The notes beneath the pieces are model-generated. The model saw only the letters and a list, made by a program, of their open reading frames with translations. It was not told the origin of the DNA and did not search any database. Positions 34,534 to 43,991 of a stretch of 64,000 nucleotides of DNA are shown piece after piece. This stretch comes from Sulfitobacter sabulilitoris. GTDB lineage: Bacteria; Pseudomonadota; Alphaproteobacteria; Rhodobacterales; Rhodobacteraceae. The translations under genes and the position numbers were made by a program. Where the stretch lies: contig NZ_VANS01000001.1 of NCBI RefSeq assembly GCF_005887615.1, forward strand, positions 1,468,023-1,532,022, read 5' to 3'. Every line of letters starts with the position of its first letter. Positions within the stretch are counted from its first letter, which is position 1.

Positions 34534-34617
34534 GGGATATTTGAAGAACACAAGAAGAGAGAAGCTGCCATCTTCTTGTGTTCTTCAAATATCCCGGGGT
34601 GCGGGGCAGCGCCCCGC
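34534..34617. repeat. Palindromic REP-like element (copy 1, double-armed)
   Basis: Two perfect 25-base arms (34534-34558 and 34571-34595) carry GGGATATTTGAAGAACACAA and its inverse around a 12-base loop. A GC hairpin, GCGGGGC-AGC-GCCCCGC, adjoins at 34601-34617. The same order (GC hairpin, ACCCC, GGGATATTTG, ACAC-AGAAG) occurs at 54712-54753, so this is a dispersed repeat. It sits between two genes and can act as a terminator of the sulfotransferase-like gene. Confidence 0.8.
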
Positions 34618-34738
34618 GGCGCAGACGTCGGGTGCCAAAAACCCTCTTTCCATGCCGGTCGATCCGGTCTATACGCGCGGCTTCACGTGGACATACAGCC
34701 TTGGAGGATGTCCGCCCTAATTATTGGAGACTACAACA

Positions 34739-35401
34739 ATGGCCGGAGAGATCCCTGATCTTGAAGCCCAGGAACGTACGGGGACAGGCAAGGGCGCCGC
34801 TCGTGCCGCACGCCGTGCCGACATGGTTCCTGGTATCGTTTTTGGTGGTGACGTTGACCCGTTGCCGATCAACATTCCCTTCAACGTGCTGATCAAGAAG
34901 TTGCGCGACGGGCGGTTCAAATCGACCCTGTTCAACATGAAGGTCGAAGGCCACGACGACGTCCGCGTCATCTGCCGCGACGTTCAGCGTCACGTTGTCA
35001 AGGACCTGCCGACGCACGTCGATTTCATGCGCCTGCGCCGCACCACCAAGATCAACCTCTTCATTCCGGTCGAAGTCGTCGGCGAAGAAGAAAGCCCCGG
35101 CCTGAAGGCGGGTGGCGTTCTGACGCTCATTCGTCCCGAGGTGGAACTTGTCGTGACAGCGGGCGATATCCCCGATCACGTCACCATCGACGTGTCCGCG
35201 CTCGAGATCGGCGAGAATGTCTCGATCTCTTCGGTCACGCTGCCCGAGGGCGCGAAACCGACGATCGACCGTGATTTCGTGATTGCCAACCTGTCGGCCC
35301 CCTCCGGTCTTGCCTCGCAAAAGGATGAGGACGAGGAAGAGGTCGAAGCGGACGAAGTGCCCACCACCGAGCAGGGCGACGGCGAAGCCAGCGAAGAATA
35401 G
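34739..35401 (+). CDS. rplY: 50S ribosomal protein L25/general stress protein Ctc
   Basis: A 220-residue two-domain L25 (CTC type). The N-terminal 5S rRNA-binding domain runs to about 95 ([20 protein letters not shown] start) and the C-terminal TL5 domain to about 190. An acidic tail ([11 protein letters not shown]) ends the protein. TTGGAGA lies before the ATG. It is followed by a terminator and by pth, a common pair in bacteria. Confidence 0.95.
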   Translation: MAGEIPDLEAQERTGTGKGAARAARRADMVPGIVFGGDVDPLPINIPFNVLIKKLRDGRFKSTLFNMKVEGHDDVRVICRDVQRHVVKDLPTHVDFMRLRRTTKINLFIPVEVVGEEESPGLKAGGVLTLIRPEVELVVTAGDIPDHVTIDVSALEIGENVSISSVTLPEGAKPTIDRDFVIANLSAPSGLASQKDEDEEEVEADEVPTTEQGDGEASEE

Positions 35402-35425
35402 GACGCACCACGGTGACGTCACAGG

Positions 35426-35459
35426 ATACGGGGTCGCTTGCGGCCCCGTATTTCGTTTG
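35426..35459 (+). terminator. Terminator between rplY and pth
   Basis: ATACGGGG (35426-35433) pairs with CCCCGTAT (35444-35451), followed by TTTCGTTTG. The T-run is interrupted, so read-through into pth is possible. Confidence 0.6.
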
Positions 35460-35515
35460 TCCGCCGCACTTGGTATGGTGCGGCGACAAAGAGCATCGCA
35501 GCCGGGAGACAGGCA

Positions 35516-36262
35516 ATGAAACTGATCGTGGGGCTGGGCAATCCGGGCGCCAAATACGCCCGTCACCGGCATAACATCGGCTTTATGGCGCTTGACCGCA
35601 TCGCACAGGATCACGGCTTTCCGCCCTGGAAGGCCAAACATCAGGGCAGCGTGAGCGAAGGGCGTTTCGGCACTGACCGCGCGGTCCTGCTCAAGCCCGA
35701 AACCTTCATGAACAATTCCGGCCAGTCGGTGCAGGCCGCCATGCGATTCTACAAGCTGGAGCCTGCGGACGTGATCGTACTGCACGACGAGATCGACCTG
35801 GCCCCCGGCAAGGTCAAGTGCAAACAGGGCGGCGGCCACGCGGGCCACAACGGCCTGCGGTCCATTCACGCCCATATCGGCCCCGATTATGCCCGGGTGC
35901 GGCTGGGCGTCGGTCATCCCGGCCACAAGGATCGCGTGCCGGGCTACGTGCTGCATGATTTCGCCAAGGCAGACGAGGCGTGGCTCGACGATGTGTTGCG
36001 CGGTGTCAGCGACGGCGCACCGATGCTGGCGACCGGCGACATGCCGAAATTTCTCAATGCCGTGGCCATGCGTGTCGCCCCCCCGCGTTCGGGCACCGGC
36101 CAAAAGGACCCGCGCGGCGCCAAACCGCCGGCAGACAGCACGCCGGGCCGCCCCGCGCAGGCGCGCCCGCCGGTCGATCCCGCGCCGTCCGGCACGGACA
36201 GCCACGCGGCTGAAGCGGCGCCCCAGAGCCCGCTGCAAAAGCTGATGCAGAAGTTCCGCTAG
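35516..36262 (+). CDS. pth: Peptidyl-tRNA hydrolase
   Basis: A 248-residue Pth that recycles peptidyl-tRNAs released during translation. N9 in GLGNPG, the catalytic H19 in RHRHNIGF, FMNNSGQS, LHDEIDLAPG and HAGHNGLRS are all present. The core ends near 190; a Pro/Ala-rich tail of about 55 residues with a Lys-rich helical end follows, longer than the E. coli protein (194 residues). GGGAGAC precedes the ATG. Confidence 0.96.
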   Translation: MKLIVGLGNPGAKYARHRHNIGFMALDRIAQDHGFPPWKAKHQGSVSEGRFGTDRAVLLKPETFMNNSGQSVQAAMRFYKLEPADVIVLHDEIDLAPGKVKCKQGGGHAGHNGLRSIHAHIGPDYARVRLGVGHPGHKDRVPGYVLHDFAKADEAWLDDVLRGVSDGAPMLATGDMPKFLNAVAMRVAPPRSGTGQKDPRGAKPPADSTPGRPAQARPPVDPAPSGTDSHAAEAAPQSPLQKLMQKFR

Positions 36263-36361
36263 ACATCACATGCAGGGTCGCGCGCGGGGCCGCCTGTCCG
36301 GGACTGGCGCAGCCGTGTCCGGTGTGAAACTGTGATGGACGACGATCAAAGGAAAACACAC

Positions 36362-37525
36362 ATGCGGACATTTGCGACATGGATACTGCGCGCGGCCTTG
36401 GCGCTGGCGCTGGCGGCTTTGGTGATAGGGCTTTGGAAACGCGAGGAAATCACACGCCTTCTGGCGGTCAACAGCCTGTTTGCCGAGGACAGGATCGTCC
36501 GGAATTTCAGCAACATGGACGCCGCTTTCCTGACGGCCCCCCTGCCGCGGGGTGACGGCCCGGTGTCCGCCCTGCCGCAAGGCGACCGGATCAGCCTTCC
36601 GCCCGGGGTCGCGGAGTGGAAAGCGGCGCGCAGCGTCACATCGCTTCTGGTGCTCAAGGATGGCCAGATCGTGCACGAGGATTACGCCCTTGGCACCACG
36701 TCGCAGGACAGGCGGATCAGCTGGTCCGTGGCCAAAAGCTTTCTGTCCGCCCTGACCGGCGTGCTGTTGGACGAAGGTGCGATTGCCTCGCTCGACGATC
36801 CGGTCACGAAATACGCGCCGATGCTCGCGGGCGGCGCCTATGACCGGGCCAGCATCCGCCATGTCCTGAACATGGCCAGCGGCGTCAGCTTTGACGAAGA
36901 CTACCTTGATTTCTACAGCGACATCAATCGTATGGGGCGTGTTCTGGCGATGGGCGGCGCAATGGATGTCTTTGCCGCAAGCCTGGTCGACACCTTTGCG
37001 GACCCTGGCACCGACTGGCAATATGTGTCGATCGACACCCATGTGATCGGCATGGTGATCCGCGGCGCGACAGGGCGCAGCGTGTCAGACCTGCTGGCGG
37101 AAAAGATCATCGCACCGCTCGGTCTCGAACAGCAGCCCTACTATCTGACCGATGGCGAGGGCGTCGCCTTTGTGCTGGGCGGTCTGAACATGACCACCCG
37201 CGACTATGCACGATTTGGCCAGATGATCGCGCAAGGGGGCCGCTGGCAGGGTCGGCAGATCGTGCCGGAGCATTGGATCGACGCCTCGACCAAACCGACG
37301 GCGCCGACCGGCCCGGATGAATTCGGATATGGCTACCAATGGTGGATTCCGCACAATAGCCGGCCCGGCGAATACATGGGGCGTGGCATTTACGGCCAAT
37401 ACATCTACATTGACGAACAGTCGGGCGTGGTCATCGCCACCACCGCCGCCGACCGGAAGTTCCGCGCCCCCGGCGTCAACGCGCAGAACGTCGAGATTTT
37501 TCGCCGGATCGCCCGCAGCCTGTAA
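36362..37525 (+). CDS. Membrane-anchored serine hydrolase, beta-lactamase class C family
   Basis: A 387-residue protein with one N-terminal membrane segment (about 8-24, no clear cleavage site). The catalytic S122-V-A-K125 lies in WSVAKSFLSAL, and Y-V-S in DWQYVSIDTHV is the second motif. GYGYQWWIP near the C-terminus is common in 6-aminohexanoate-dimer hydrolase-like members. Probably periplasmic and anchored. The substrate is unknown: an amide, ester or peptide. It is 12 bp from the DUF2237 gene. Confidence 0.87.
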   Translation: MRTFATWILRAALALALAALVIGLWKREEITRLLAVNSLFAEDRIVRNFSNMDAAFLTAPLPRGDGPVSALPQGDRISLPPGVAEWKAARSVTSLLVLKDGQIVHEDYALGTTSQDRRISWSVAKSFLSALTGVLLDEGAIASLDDPVTKYAPMLAGGAYDRASIRHVLNMASGVSFDEDYLDFYSDINRMGRVLAMGGAMDVFAASLVDTFADPGTDWQYVSIDTHVIGMVIRGATGRSVSDLLAEKIIAPLGLEQQPYYLTDGEGVAFVLGGLNMTTRDYARFGQMIAQGGRWQGRQIVPEHWIDASTKPTAPTGPDEFGYGYQWWIPHNSRPGEYMGRGIYGQYIYIDEQSGVVIATTAADRKFRAPGVNAQNVEIFRRIARSL

Positions 37526-37537
37526 AGGAAAACATCT

Positions 37538-37903
37538 ATGGAACCCGATGACAGCATCAATGTGCTGGACGAACCGCTGGCGCAGTGCGGGATGGACCCG
37601 GTCACGGGCTTCTTTCGGGATGGGCACTGCAACACCTGCGCCGCCGACCAGGGCAGCCACACCGTCTGCGCCGTAATGACCGCCGAATTTCTGGCGTTCT
37701 CGAAATACGTTGGCAACGATCTGAGCACCCCGCGCCCCGAATTCGGCTTTGCGGGGCTCGCTCCTGGCGATCCGTGGTGCCTGTGCGCCGCGCGGTTCCT
37801 GCAAGCGCACGACGAAGGCTGCGCACCGCGTGTGAACCTTGACGCGACCCATCGGCGTGCGCTCGACATCGTGCCGCTGGACGTGCTCAAACGCTACGGC
37901 TGA
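37538..37903 (+). CDS. DUF2237 family protein
   Basis: A 121-residue protein that matches the DUF2237 pattern: NVLDEPLAQCGMDPVTGFFRDG, four conserved cysteines (in LAQCGMD, HCNTCAAD and PWCLCAARF), and a C-terminal APRVNLDATHRRALDIV. Function of the family is unknown; the cysteines suggest metal binding or redox roles. It follows the serine hydrolase closely and may be cotranscribed. Confidence 0.9.
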   Translation: MEPDDSINVLDEPLAQCGMDPVTGFFRDGHCNTCAADQGSHTVCAVMTAEFLAFSKYVGNDLSTPRPEFGFAGLAPGDPWCLCAARFLQAHDEGCAPRVNLDATHRRALDIVPLDVLKRYG

Positions 37904-38022
37904 CCGGTTGGCGGCGATCCTGCGGACCGCCGGTTTCCTGCGGTCGGTGCGACCGGCAAGGCCCAAGCTGGTCGGTCAGCCGACGCCGTCCCCGCCCCGA
38001 CAGCAGCCGCAGCGGTGCCCTG

Positions 38023-39255
38023 TCAGGCGAAGTCGCCCATCTCGAACTCAAGCGCCTTGGCCACGGTAAAGATGTCCTTGTCGCCGCGTCCGCACATGTT
38101 CATGCAGATGATGTGATCCGCCGGAAGCTCCGGCGCGATCTTCATCACGTGTGCCAATGCGTGCGACGGCTCCAGCGCGGGGATGATCCCTTCAAGCGTG
38201 CAGCAAATCTGAAACGCCGCCAGCGCTTCCTTGTCGGTGATCGACACGTATTGCGCGCGCCCGATGTCATGCAGCCACGAATGCTCCGGACCGATACCCG
38301 GATAATCGAGACCCGCCGAAATCGAATACCCTTCGAGGATCTGGCCGTCATCGTCCTGCAACAGGTAGGTGCGGTTGCCGTGCAGAACGCCGGGGCGCCC
38401 ACCGGTCAGCGAGGCGCAATGCTCCATCTTGGCGTTGACGCCCTTGCCGCCCGCCTCCACGCCGATGATGCCAACCTCCTTGTCGTCGAGAAACGGATAG
38501 AACAGACCCATCGCATTCGATCCGCCCCCGATGGCGGCGATCACCGTATCGGGCAGACGCCCTTCGGCCTCGTCCATCTGCTCGCGGACCTCCTTGCCGA
38601 TGATGCTTTGGAAATCGCGCACCATCGCGGGATAGGGATGCGGGCCCGCCACGGTGCCGATGCAATAGAACGTGTCGCGCACGTTGGTGACCCAATCGCG
38701 CAGCGCATCGTTCATTGCGTCCTTGAGCGTCCCGCGGCCCGAGGTGACCGGGATCACCTCGGCGCCCAGCAGCTTCATCCGGAACACGTTCGGGGCCTGG
38801 CGTTCGACGTCATGCGCCCCCATGTACACCACGCACTGCAACCCGAACTTGGCACAGACCGTGGCGGTGGCGACACCGTGCTGGCCCGCGCCGGTTTCCG
38901 CGATGATGCGCTTCTTGCCCATGCGGCGGGCCAGGATGATCTGGCCCAGCACATTGTTGATCTTGTGCGCGCCGGTATGGTTCAGCTCGTCGCGCTTCAT
39001 GTAGACCTTGGCACCACCCAGATGTTCGGTCATCCGTTCCGCGAAATACAAGGGGCTGGGGCGGCCGACATAATGCTTCCACAGGTAGTCCATCTCCGCC
39101 CAGAAACTGTCGTCGGTCTTGGCCCTCTCGTACTGCTCTTCCAATTCGAGGATCAGCGGCATCAGCGTTTCCGAGACGAAGCGCCCTCCGAAATCGCCAA
39201 AGCGCCCGTTCTCATCCGGGCCGGTCATGAAGCTGTTGAACAGATCGTTTGCCAT
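38023..39255 (-). CDS. trpB: Tryptophan synthase beta chain
   Basis: A 410-residue PLP enzyme that joins indole and serine into tryptophan. The PLP lysine is K98 in [21 protein letters not shown] is the phosphate loop, and the E/D and GRGDKD regions are intact. The length is standard. It lies downstream of trpF and a small gene on the same strand. The 130 bp before its start contain a near-perfect palindrome at 39341-39359. Confidence 0.97.
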   Translation of the reverse strand: MANDLFNSFMTGPDENGRFGDFGGRFVSETLMPLILELEEQYERAKTDDSFWAEMDYLWKHYVGRPSPLYFAERMTEHLGGAKVYMKRDELNHTGAHKINNVLGQIILARRMGKKRIIAETGAGQHGVATATVCAKFGLQCVVYMGAHDVERQAPNVFRMKLLGAEVIPVTSGRGTLKDAMNDALRDWVTNVRDTFYCIGTVAGPHPYPAMVRDFQSIIGKEVREQMDEAEGRLPDTVIAAIGGGSNAMGLFYPFLDDKEVGIIGVEAGGKGVNAKMEHCASLTGGRPGVLHGNRTYLLQDDDGQILEGYSISAGLDYPGIGPEHSWLHDIGRAQYVSITDKEALAAFQICCTLEGIIPALEPSHALAHVMKIAPELPADHIICMNMCGRGDKDIFTVAKALEFEMGDFA

Positions 39256-39336
39256 TGGTCACTCCTCGTGTGCTGCGCTCAGCCTTAGCCTGCCGCCCCA
39301 GCGTCGTAAAGGCAGCGCTGGCGCGCGCGTTGCCGC

Positions 39337-39363
39337 AGACGGAAAATTTGAAATTTTCCAGTC
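39337..39363. repeat. Palindrome upstream of trpB
   Basis: GGAAAATTT-G-AAATTTTCC (39341-39359) is a perfect palindrome, extended by AGAC and GTCT with one extra base, and followed on the plus strand by five T. It lies between the small gene at 39385 and trpB. It may be an operator, or a terminator for the upstream gene, or a dispersed repeat. Confidence 0.6.
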
Positions 39364-39384
39364 TGGGTTTTTGGAATAATCCGG

Positions 39385-39726
39385 TCAGACGTCGCGCGCC
39401 GCCTCCTTCTCTCGCCAATATGCGAGGGCTTGGCTCATCCGTGGCGGCTCCTCGCTTTGGAAGTGGTGAAAGCGAAACCACGCCACCAGCCAGCGTGACG
39501 CGCGCAGCGCCTGCGCATGAGCGCCGCTTGCCGCGTACCGCTTCATGTCGCCGGGGCTTTCCCAGACCGACACCGACAGGTAACACCCGTCCGCCGCGAT
39601 CAGCCCGGCCTTGACGCAGCCCTTGGCCCGGCGCGCCTGGCGCAGCGCACGGCGCGTGTAGAAATAGAACGGCAGCAAATGCCACATCCGCTTGGGCTGC
39701 CCGCCCCCGACCGCAACCAGATACAT
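39385..39726 (-). CDS. Uncharacterised protein, possible ABM/DUF3291-like fold
   Basis: A 113-residue cytoplasmic protein. VSVWESPGDMKRYAASGAHAQALR resembles the beta-strand and helix of the dimeric alpha-beta barrel (antibiotic-biosynthesis monooxygenase-like and spheroidene monooxygenase-like proteins). RMWHLLPFYFYTRRAL gives a basic N-terminal segment. It lies between trpF (61 bp) and trpB (129 bp) in the same direction. There is no signal peptide. A role in tryptophan synthesis is not implied by sequence. Confidence 0.65.
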   Translation of the reverse strand: MYLVAVGGGQPKRMWHLLPFYFYTRRALRQARRAKGCVKAGLIAADGCYLSVSVWESPGDMKRYAASGAHAQALRASRWLVAWFRFHHFQSEEPPRMSQALAYWREKEAARDV

Positions 39727-39787
39727 GCCTTCGTCCTTCCTTGTCAGCCGACGCCGCCGCAGTCGAACCGGACCACGAAGGCCACCG

Positions 39788-40450
39788 TCAGAGCGTCGGG
39801 ACCCGGTCTTGCGCCGCTGCGACGAACTGTGCGATCAGCGCCGCGTCCTTGGTCCCCGGCGCGGATTCCACGCCCGAAGACACATCGACCTGCCGCGCGC
39901 CGGTCATCGCGACCGCCTGCGCCACGGTATCGGGCGTCAGCCCGCCGGCCAGCATCCACGGCACGGGCCAGCGCCGCCCGGCGATCAGACGCCAGTCAAA
40001 GGCCAGCCCGTTGCCGCCGGGCAGGTCCGCGCCTTTGGGTGGCTTGGCATCGACCAGGATTTGGTCCGCAACGGCCATGTAGCTGTCAAGCTTCGGCAGG
40101 TCGTCCGCGTCGCCGACGCCCACCGCCTTCATCACCGGCAGGCCATAGCGCGCCTTGACCTGCGCCACGCGCGCGGGTGGCTCGCTCCCGTGCAGTTGCA
40201 GCATGTCGAGCGGCACCCGCGCCACCAGCGCATCGAGGAACGCATCGTCGGCATTCACCGTCAGCGCGACCTTGGCAAGGCCCAATGGCGCCTCGGCCGC
40301 CAGCGCCGCCGCGGCCTCCAGCGTCAGGTTGCGCGGGGACCTGGCGAAGAAGACGAAGCCGCCATAAGCCGCACCGGCGCGCGCCGCCGCAGCCACGTCC
40401 GAGGCGTGCGTCAAACCGCAGATCTTGACTGATACCGGGGTGTTGTTCAT
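39788..40450 (-). CDS. trpF: Phosphoribosylanthranilate isomerase
   Basis: A 220-residue TIM-barrel enzyme of tryptophan synthesis. The catalytic cysteine is C11 in VKICGLTH and the general acid aspartate lies in [14 protein letters not shown] near 175-188; [12 protein letters not shown] is the phosphate/ribose region. It follows the LapA-like gene by 44 bp and may be in the ihfB-lapA-trpF-trpB unit common in alphaproteobacteria. Confidence 0.95.
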   Translation of the reverse strand: MNNTPVSVKICGLTHASDVAAAARAGAAYGGFVFFARSPRNLTLEAAAALAAEAPLGLAKVALTVNADDAFLDALVARVPLDMLQLHGSEPPARVAQVKARYGLPVMKAVGVGDADDLPKLDSYMAVADQILVDAKPPKGADLPGGNGLAFDWRLIAGRRWPVPWMLAGGLTPDTVAQAVAMTGARQVDVSSGVESAPGTKDAALIAQFVAAAQDRVPTL

Positions 40451-40494
40451 GCCTGCCTTTGACCACGCACGGTCCCGTTCGGCAAGAGCGGGCC

Positions 40495-40845
40495 TCAGCC
40501 TGCTTCGTCGAGCAGCGCCAGAACCTCGTCCTTGTCCTTGTGCTTCTCGCCCTTCAACCGGGCGATCTCACGCTCCAGCCGGCGCATTTCGCGGGCCTGG
40601 CGCGCGGCTTCGGCCCGTTCGCCGTATTCGCGGATCCATTCCCAGACGAAGCCGACCAGCAGACCCACCAGGATACCCCCCAGAATGACCAGAAACAGCG
40701 GCAACTGGATCGACGGATTCACGGCGAAAAAGCCCGCGACCTCGTTGGGCAGAACCTTGAGCATGACCATGTCACGATTGGCCAGGGCCACCGCGATCAA
40801 TGCGATGGCGAAAATTGCAATGCAGGCATAGCGGATGTAACGCAT
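40495..40845 (-). CDS. LapA-like (DUF1049) membrane protein
   Basis: A 116-residue protein with two membrane segments (about 3-22 and 47-70) and a C-terminal coiled-coil rich in Arg, Glu and Lys ([19 protein letters not shown]). This is the LapA domain protein linked to lipopolysaccharide assembly in enterics. Its ATG shares one base with the ihfB stop (TGATG), so the two are coupled. Confidence 0.88.
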   Translation of the reverse strand: MRYIRYACIAIFAIALIAVALANRDMVMLKVLPNEVAGFFAVNPSIQLPLFLVILGGILVGLLVGFVWEWIREYGERAEAARQAREMRRLEREIARLKGEKHKDKDEVLALLDEAG

Positions 40846-41129
40846 CAGGATTTCCCGTTCAGGCGGTCACGCAACAGTTTTCCGGTCTTGAAGAACGGCA
40901 CGTATTTCTCTTCGACATGAACGGTTTCACCCGTCCTTGGGTTCCGACCGACCCGCGCATCGCGCTTCTTGACCGAAAACGCGCCAAAGCCGCGCAGCTC
41001 GACCCGGTCGCCCCGCGCCATGGCACCCGTCACTTCTTCGAAGATGGTATTCACGATACGCTCGACATCCCGCTGATAAAGGTGTGGATTTTCATCCGCG
41101 ATCTTCTGGATCAGTTCGGACCGTATCAT
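40845..41129 (-). CDS. ihfB: Integration host factor subunit beta
   Basis: A 94-residue DNA-bending protein, exactly the usual length. [17 protein letters not shown] opens the helical dimer domain, and [15 protein letters not shown] is the DNA-inserting beta-arm with the conserved proline. GGGGGAG precedes the ATG at 41129. It follows rpsA, as in many alphaproteobacteria, after the terminator at 41353. Confidence 0.96.
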   Translation of the reverse strand: MIRSELIQKIADENPHLYQRDVERIVNTIFEEVTGAMARGDRVELRGFGAFSVKKRDARVGRNPRTGETVHVEEKYVPFFKTGKLLRDRLNGKS

Positions 41130-41352
41130 GGCAGTGACTCCCCCGGGGTTGGCGCATGGTTTTCCCATCGTGTCTTTCCAAACTATAGAAAGAAACCGGT
41201 TACGGGAATAGAAGCCTTGCGCCCCGGTGCGTTTTTTGGCCGGGGAAGGGTCTGTTTTTGAGGGATTTTTTGCCAAACCCCGCATCCAAACCCGGCGCAC
41301 AGCGGCACGCAGGTCGGGGCGATAACCCCGCGCGGGCCCGATTCGCACCAAC

Positions 41353-41383
41353 GAAAAAGGCCCTGCACGTTGCGTGCAGGGCC
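41353..41383 (-). terminator. Rho-independent terminator after rpsA
   Basis: On the minus strand an 11-bp perfect stem (41373-41383 with 41359-41369) and a three-base loop are followed by five T (41354-41358). It ends the rpsA transcript; ihfB then needs its own promoter or read-through. Confidence 0.9.
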
Positions 41384-41420
41384 CCATTCAGTGTGTGTCG
41401 TCACGACGCAAGGCCGTGGA

Positions 41421-43103
41421 TCAGTCGTCGTCGCCCTTGAGTGCCGCACCCAGGATGTCGCCCAGGGATGCGCCGCTGTCGGAAGAGCCATACTGCTGCA
41501 CGGCCTCTTTCTCTTCGGCGATTTCACGCGCCTTGATCGACACGCCCAGACGGTGCGCCTTGGCATCGACGTTGGTGATGCGCACGTCGACCTTGTCACC
41601 GACGCTGAACCGCTCGGGGCGCTGCTCGGCACGGTCACGGCTCAGGTCGGAGCGGCGGATGAAGGACTTCATGCCCTCGTATTCCACTTCGATCCCGCCA
41701 TCCTCGATCGCGGTCACGGTCACCGTCACGATGGAGCCGCGCTTCACGCCGCCAACCGCTTCGGCGAACTTGTCGCCACCGACGTTCTTGATCGACAGGC
41801 TGATGCGCTCTTTCTCGACGTCAACCTCGGACACGACCGCCTGGACGGTATCGCCCTTGCGGTAGTTCTGGATCGCGTCCTCGCCACGCTCGTCCCAGGA
41901 CAGGTCGGACAGGTGAACCATGCCGTCGATGTCGCCCGGCAGGCCAACGAACAGACCGAATTCGGTGATGTTCTTGACTTCGCCTTCGACCTCGGTGCCC
42001 TCGGGGTGCGTTTCTGCAAACACTTCCCACGGGTTGCGCATGGTCTGCTTGAGACCAAGCGAAACGCGACGCTTGGCCGCGTCGATTTCCAGAACCATGA
42101 CTTCGACTTCCTGAGAGGTCGACACGATCTTGCCGGGGTGGACGTTCTTCTTGGTCCAGGACATTTCGCTGACGTGAACCAGGCCTTCGACACCCGGCTC
42201 AAGCTCGACGAATGCGCCGTAGTCGGTGATGTTCGTCACACGGCCGGTGTGCACCGAATCCAGCGGATACTTGGCGCCGACCAGATCCCAGGGATCTTCC
42301 TGCAGCTGCTTCATGCCCAGGCTGATACGGTGGGTTTCCTTGTTGATCTTGATGACCTGCACCTTGATCGTCTCGCCGATCGACAGGATCTCGGACGGGT
42401 GGTTGACCCGGCGCCATGCCATGTCGGTGACGTGCAGCAGGCCGTCGACGCCGCCCAGATCCACGAACGCACCGTATTCGGTGATGTTCTTGACCACACC
42501 GTCGACGGTCTGGCCTTCGGTCAGGTTGCCGATGACTTCCGCGCGCTGCTCGGCACGCGATTCCTCGAGGATCGCACGGCGCGACACCACGATGTTGCCC
42601 CGGCGGCGATCCATTTTCAGAATCTGGAAGGGCTGCTTGAGACCCATCAGCGGGCCTGCGTCGCGCACGGGGCGCACATCGACCTGGCTGCCGGGCAGAA
42701 ACGCCACTGCGCCGCCCAGATCGACGGTGAAGCCACCCTTGACGCGGCCAAAGATTGCGCCTTCGACGCGCTCTTCGTCGGCATAGGCCTTCTCAAGCCG
42801 GTCCCAGGCTTCTTCGCGGCGGGCCATCTCGCGCGAAATCACGGCTTCGCCGCGCGCGTTCTCGACCTGACGCAGGAAGACTTCGACTTCGTCGCCCACT
42901 GCGATCTTCGGGCTTTCGCCCGGATCTGCGAATTCTTTCAGCTCGACGCGGCCTTCCATCTTGTAGCCGACGTCGATGATGGCCTGGCCCGCTTCAATTG
43001 CGATCACCTTGCCTTTGACGACACTGCCCTCTTCGGGCGTGTCCATTTCAAAGCTTTCTTCCAACAGTGCTTCGAAGTCTTCCATTGAGTTTGATTGAGC
43101 CAT
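41421..43103 (-). CDS. rpsA: 30S ribosomal protein S1
   Basis: A 560-residue protein with six S1 (OB-fold) repeats; repeats 3-6 are most regular (for example NITEYGAFVDLGGVDGLLHVT, NITDYGAFVELEPGVEGLVHV and NITEFGLFVGLPGDIDGMVHL). It holds mRNA on the small subunit. The start at 43103 is MAQSNSMEDFEALLEES with GGAAAACG upstream. It is flanked by cmk upstream and ihfB downstream, the standard alphaproteobacterial order. Confidence 0.97.
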   Translation of the reverse strand: MAQSNSMEDFEALLEESFEMDTPEEGSVVKGKVIAIEAGQAIIDVGYKMEGRVELKEFADPGESPKIAVGDEVEVFLRQVENARGEAVISREMARREEAWDRLEKAYADEERVEGAIFGRVKGGFTVDLGGAVAFLPGSQVDVRPVRDAGPLMGLKQPFQILKMDRRRGNIVVSRRAILEESRAEQRAEVIGNLTEGQTVDGVVKNITEYGAFVDLGGVDGLLHVTDMAWRRVNHPSEILSIGETIKVQVIKINKETHRISLGMKQLQEDPWDLVGAKYPLDSVHTGRVTNITDYGAFVELEPGVEGLVHVSEMSWTKKNVHPGKIVSTSQEVEVMVLEIDAAKRRVSLGLKQTMRNPWEVFAETHPEGTEVEGEVKNITEFGLFVGLPGDIDGMVHLSDLSWDERGEDAIQNYRKGDTVQAVVSEVDVEKERISLSIKNVGGDKFAEAVGGVKRGSIVTVTVTAIEDGGIEVEYEGMKSFIRRSDLSRDRAEQRPERFSVGDKVDVRITNVDAKAHRLGVSIKAREIAEEKEAVQQYGSSDSGASLGDILGAALKGDDD

Positions 43104-43198
43104 GTAGCTTACGTTTTCCTTTTGCGTGTCAGTTTTCTGGCCGCGCGGTTGTCTCCGCCGGTCTGTGGATGTCAATTTGGACGAAGGTGGACGCAAAC

Positions 43199-43224
43199 AA
43201 GAAAGGGCCGGTTGGAACCGACCC
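43199..43224 (-). terminator. Hairpin between cmk and rpsA
   Basis: Arms 43205-43213 and 43216-43224 pair with one A-C mismatch. The minus strand then reads TTTCTTGTTT. It may end part of the cmk transcript or act as an rpsA leader structure. Confidence 0.5.
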
Positions 43225-43376
43225 TGCCCGCAGATGTACGCCCGAGGCTGTGACCGCCCCTTCGACAGACGCTCCTATAGGCCAGTTGCCCCCTGTGCGC
43301 AAGGGGCTGGCGGGCGTTTCGGGCAAATCCGGCGCAGTGTTCCGCCCGGCCCGCGCCGCGTGCTGGAACCCGGTGG

Positions 43377-43991
43377 TCAGCCGCGTGCCGCCTCGACCGC
43401 GGCGATGGCGGCGGCGACGGCCTCGTCGATGGACATCTCGGAGGTGTCGATCACAACCGCATCCGACGCGGGCTTGAGCGGCGCCTCGGCGCGCTGCATG
43501 TCGCGGGCGTCGCGGTCCTTCACATCGGCCAGCACCTGTTCGAATGACGTCTCGACGCCGCTGTCGCGCAATTCGGCAAAGCGGCGCTGCGCCCGGACCT
43601 CGGCGCTGGCGGTCACGAACAGCTTGGCATCGGCATCGGGGCAAATGACCGTGCCGATGTCGCGTCCGTCCAGAACCGCGCCGCCGTCACGCCGGGCGAA
43701 TTCGTGCTGAAATTCGCGCAAGGCGGCGCGGACATCCGGAATCACGGCCACCCGGCTGGCCGATTGCGCCACTTCGGGGCTGCGCAGGTCGGGCGCGTCC
43801 AGATCGCCGGGCACCAGCGCGCGCGCCGCCGCCTCGGGCGTCATGCCCAGCAGCACCTTGGCCCCGACCGCGCGATACAACAGGCCGGTATCCAGATGCG
43901 CCGCCCCGAAGTGCGCCGCCACCGCGCGCGAAATCGTGCCCTTGCCCGCCGCCGCGGGGCCGTCGATGGCAATGGTGAAAGCCCCCTTCAC
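43377..43991 (-). CDS. cmk: (d)CMP kinase
   Basis: A 204-residue P-loop kinase that phosphorylates CMP and dCMP. The P-loop GPAAAGKGT is at 11-19; [11 protein letters not shown] and [14 protein letters not shown] are nucleotide-binding signatures. The start is GTG at 43991 with AAAGGA upstream. That GTG overlaps the stop of the membrane protein gene (GTGA), which defines the start. Conserved neighbour of aroA and rpsA. Confidence 0.95.
   Translation of the reverse strand: MKGAFTIAIDGPAAAGKGTISRAVAAHFGAAHLDTGLLYRAVGAKVLLGMTPEAAARALVPGDLDAPDLRSPEVAQSASRVAVIPDVRAALREFQHEFARRDGGAVLDGRDIGTVICPDADAKLFVTASAEVRAQRRFAELRDSGVETSFEQVLADVKDRDARDMQRAEAPLKPASDAVVIDTSEMSIDEAVAAAIAAVEAARG

Noticed and set aside
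37904..38022. GC hairpins between the DUF2237 gene and trpB as a bidirectional terminator
   Set aside because: Pairings are imperfect and lack a T-run on either strand.
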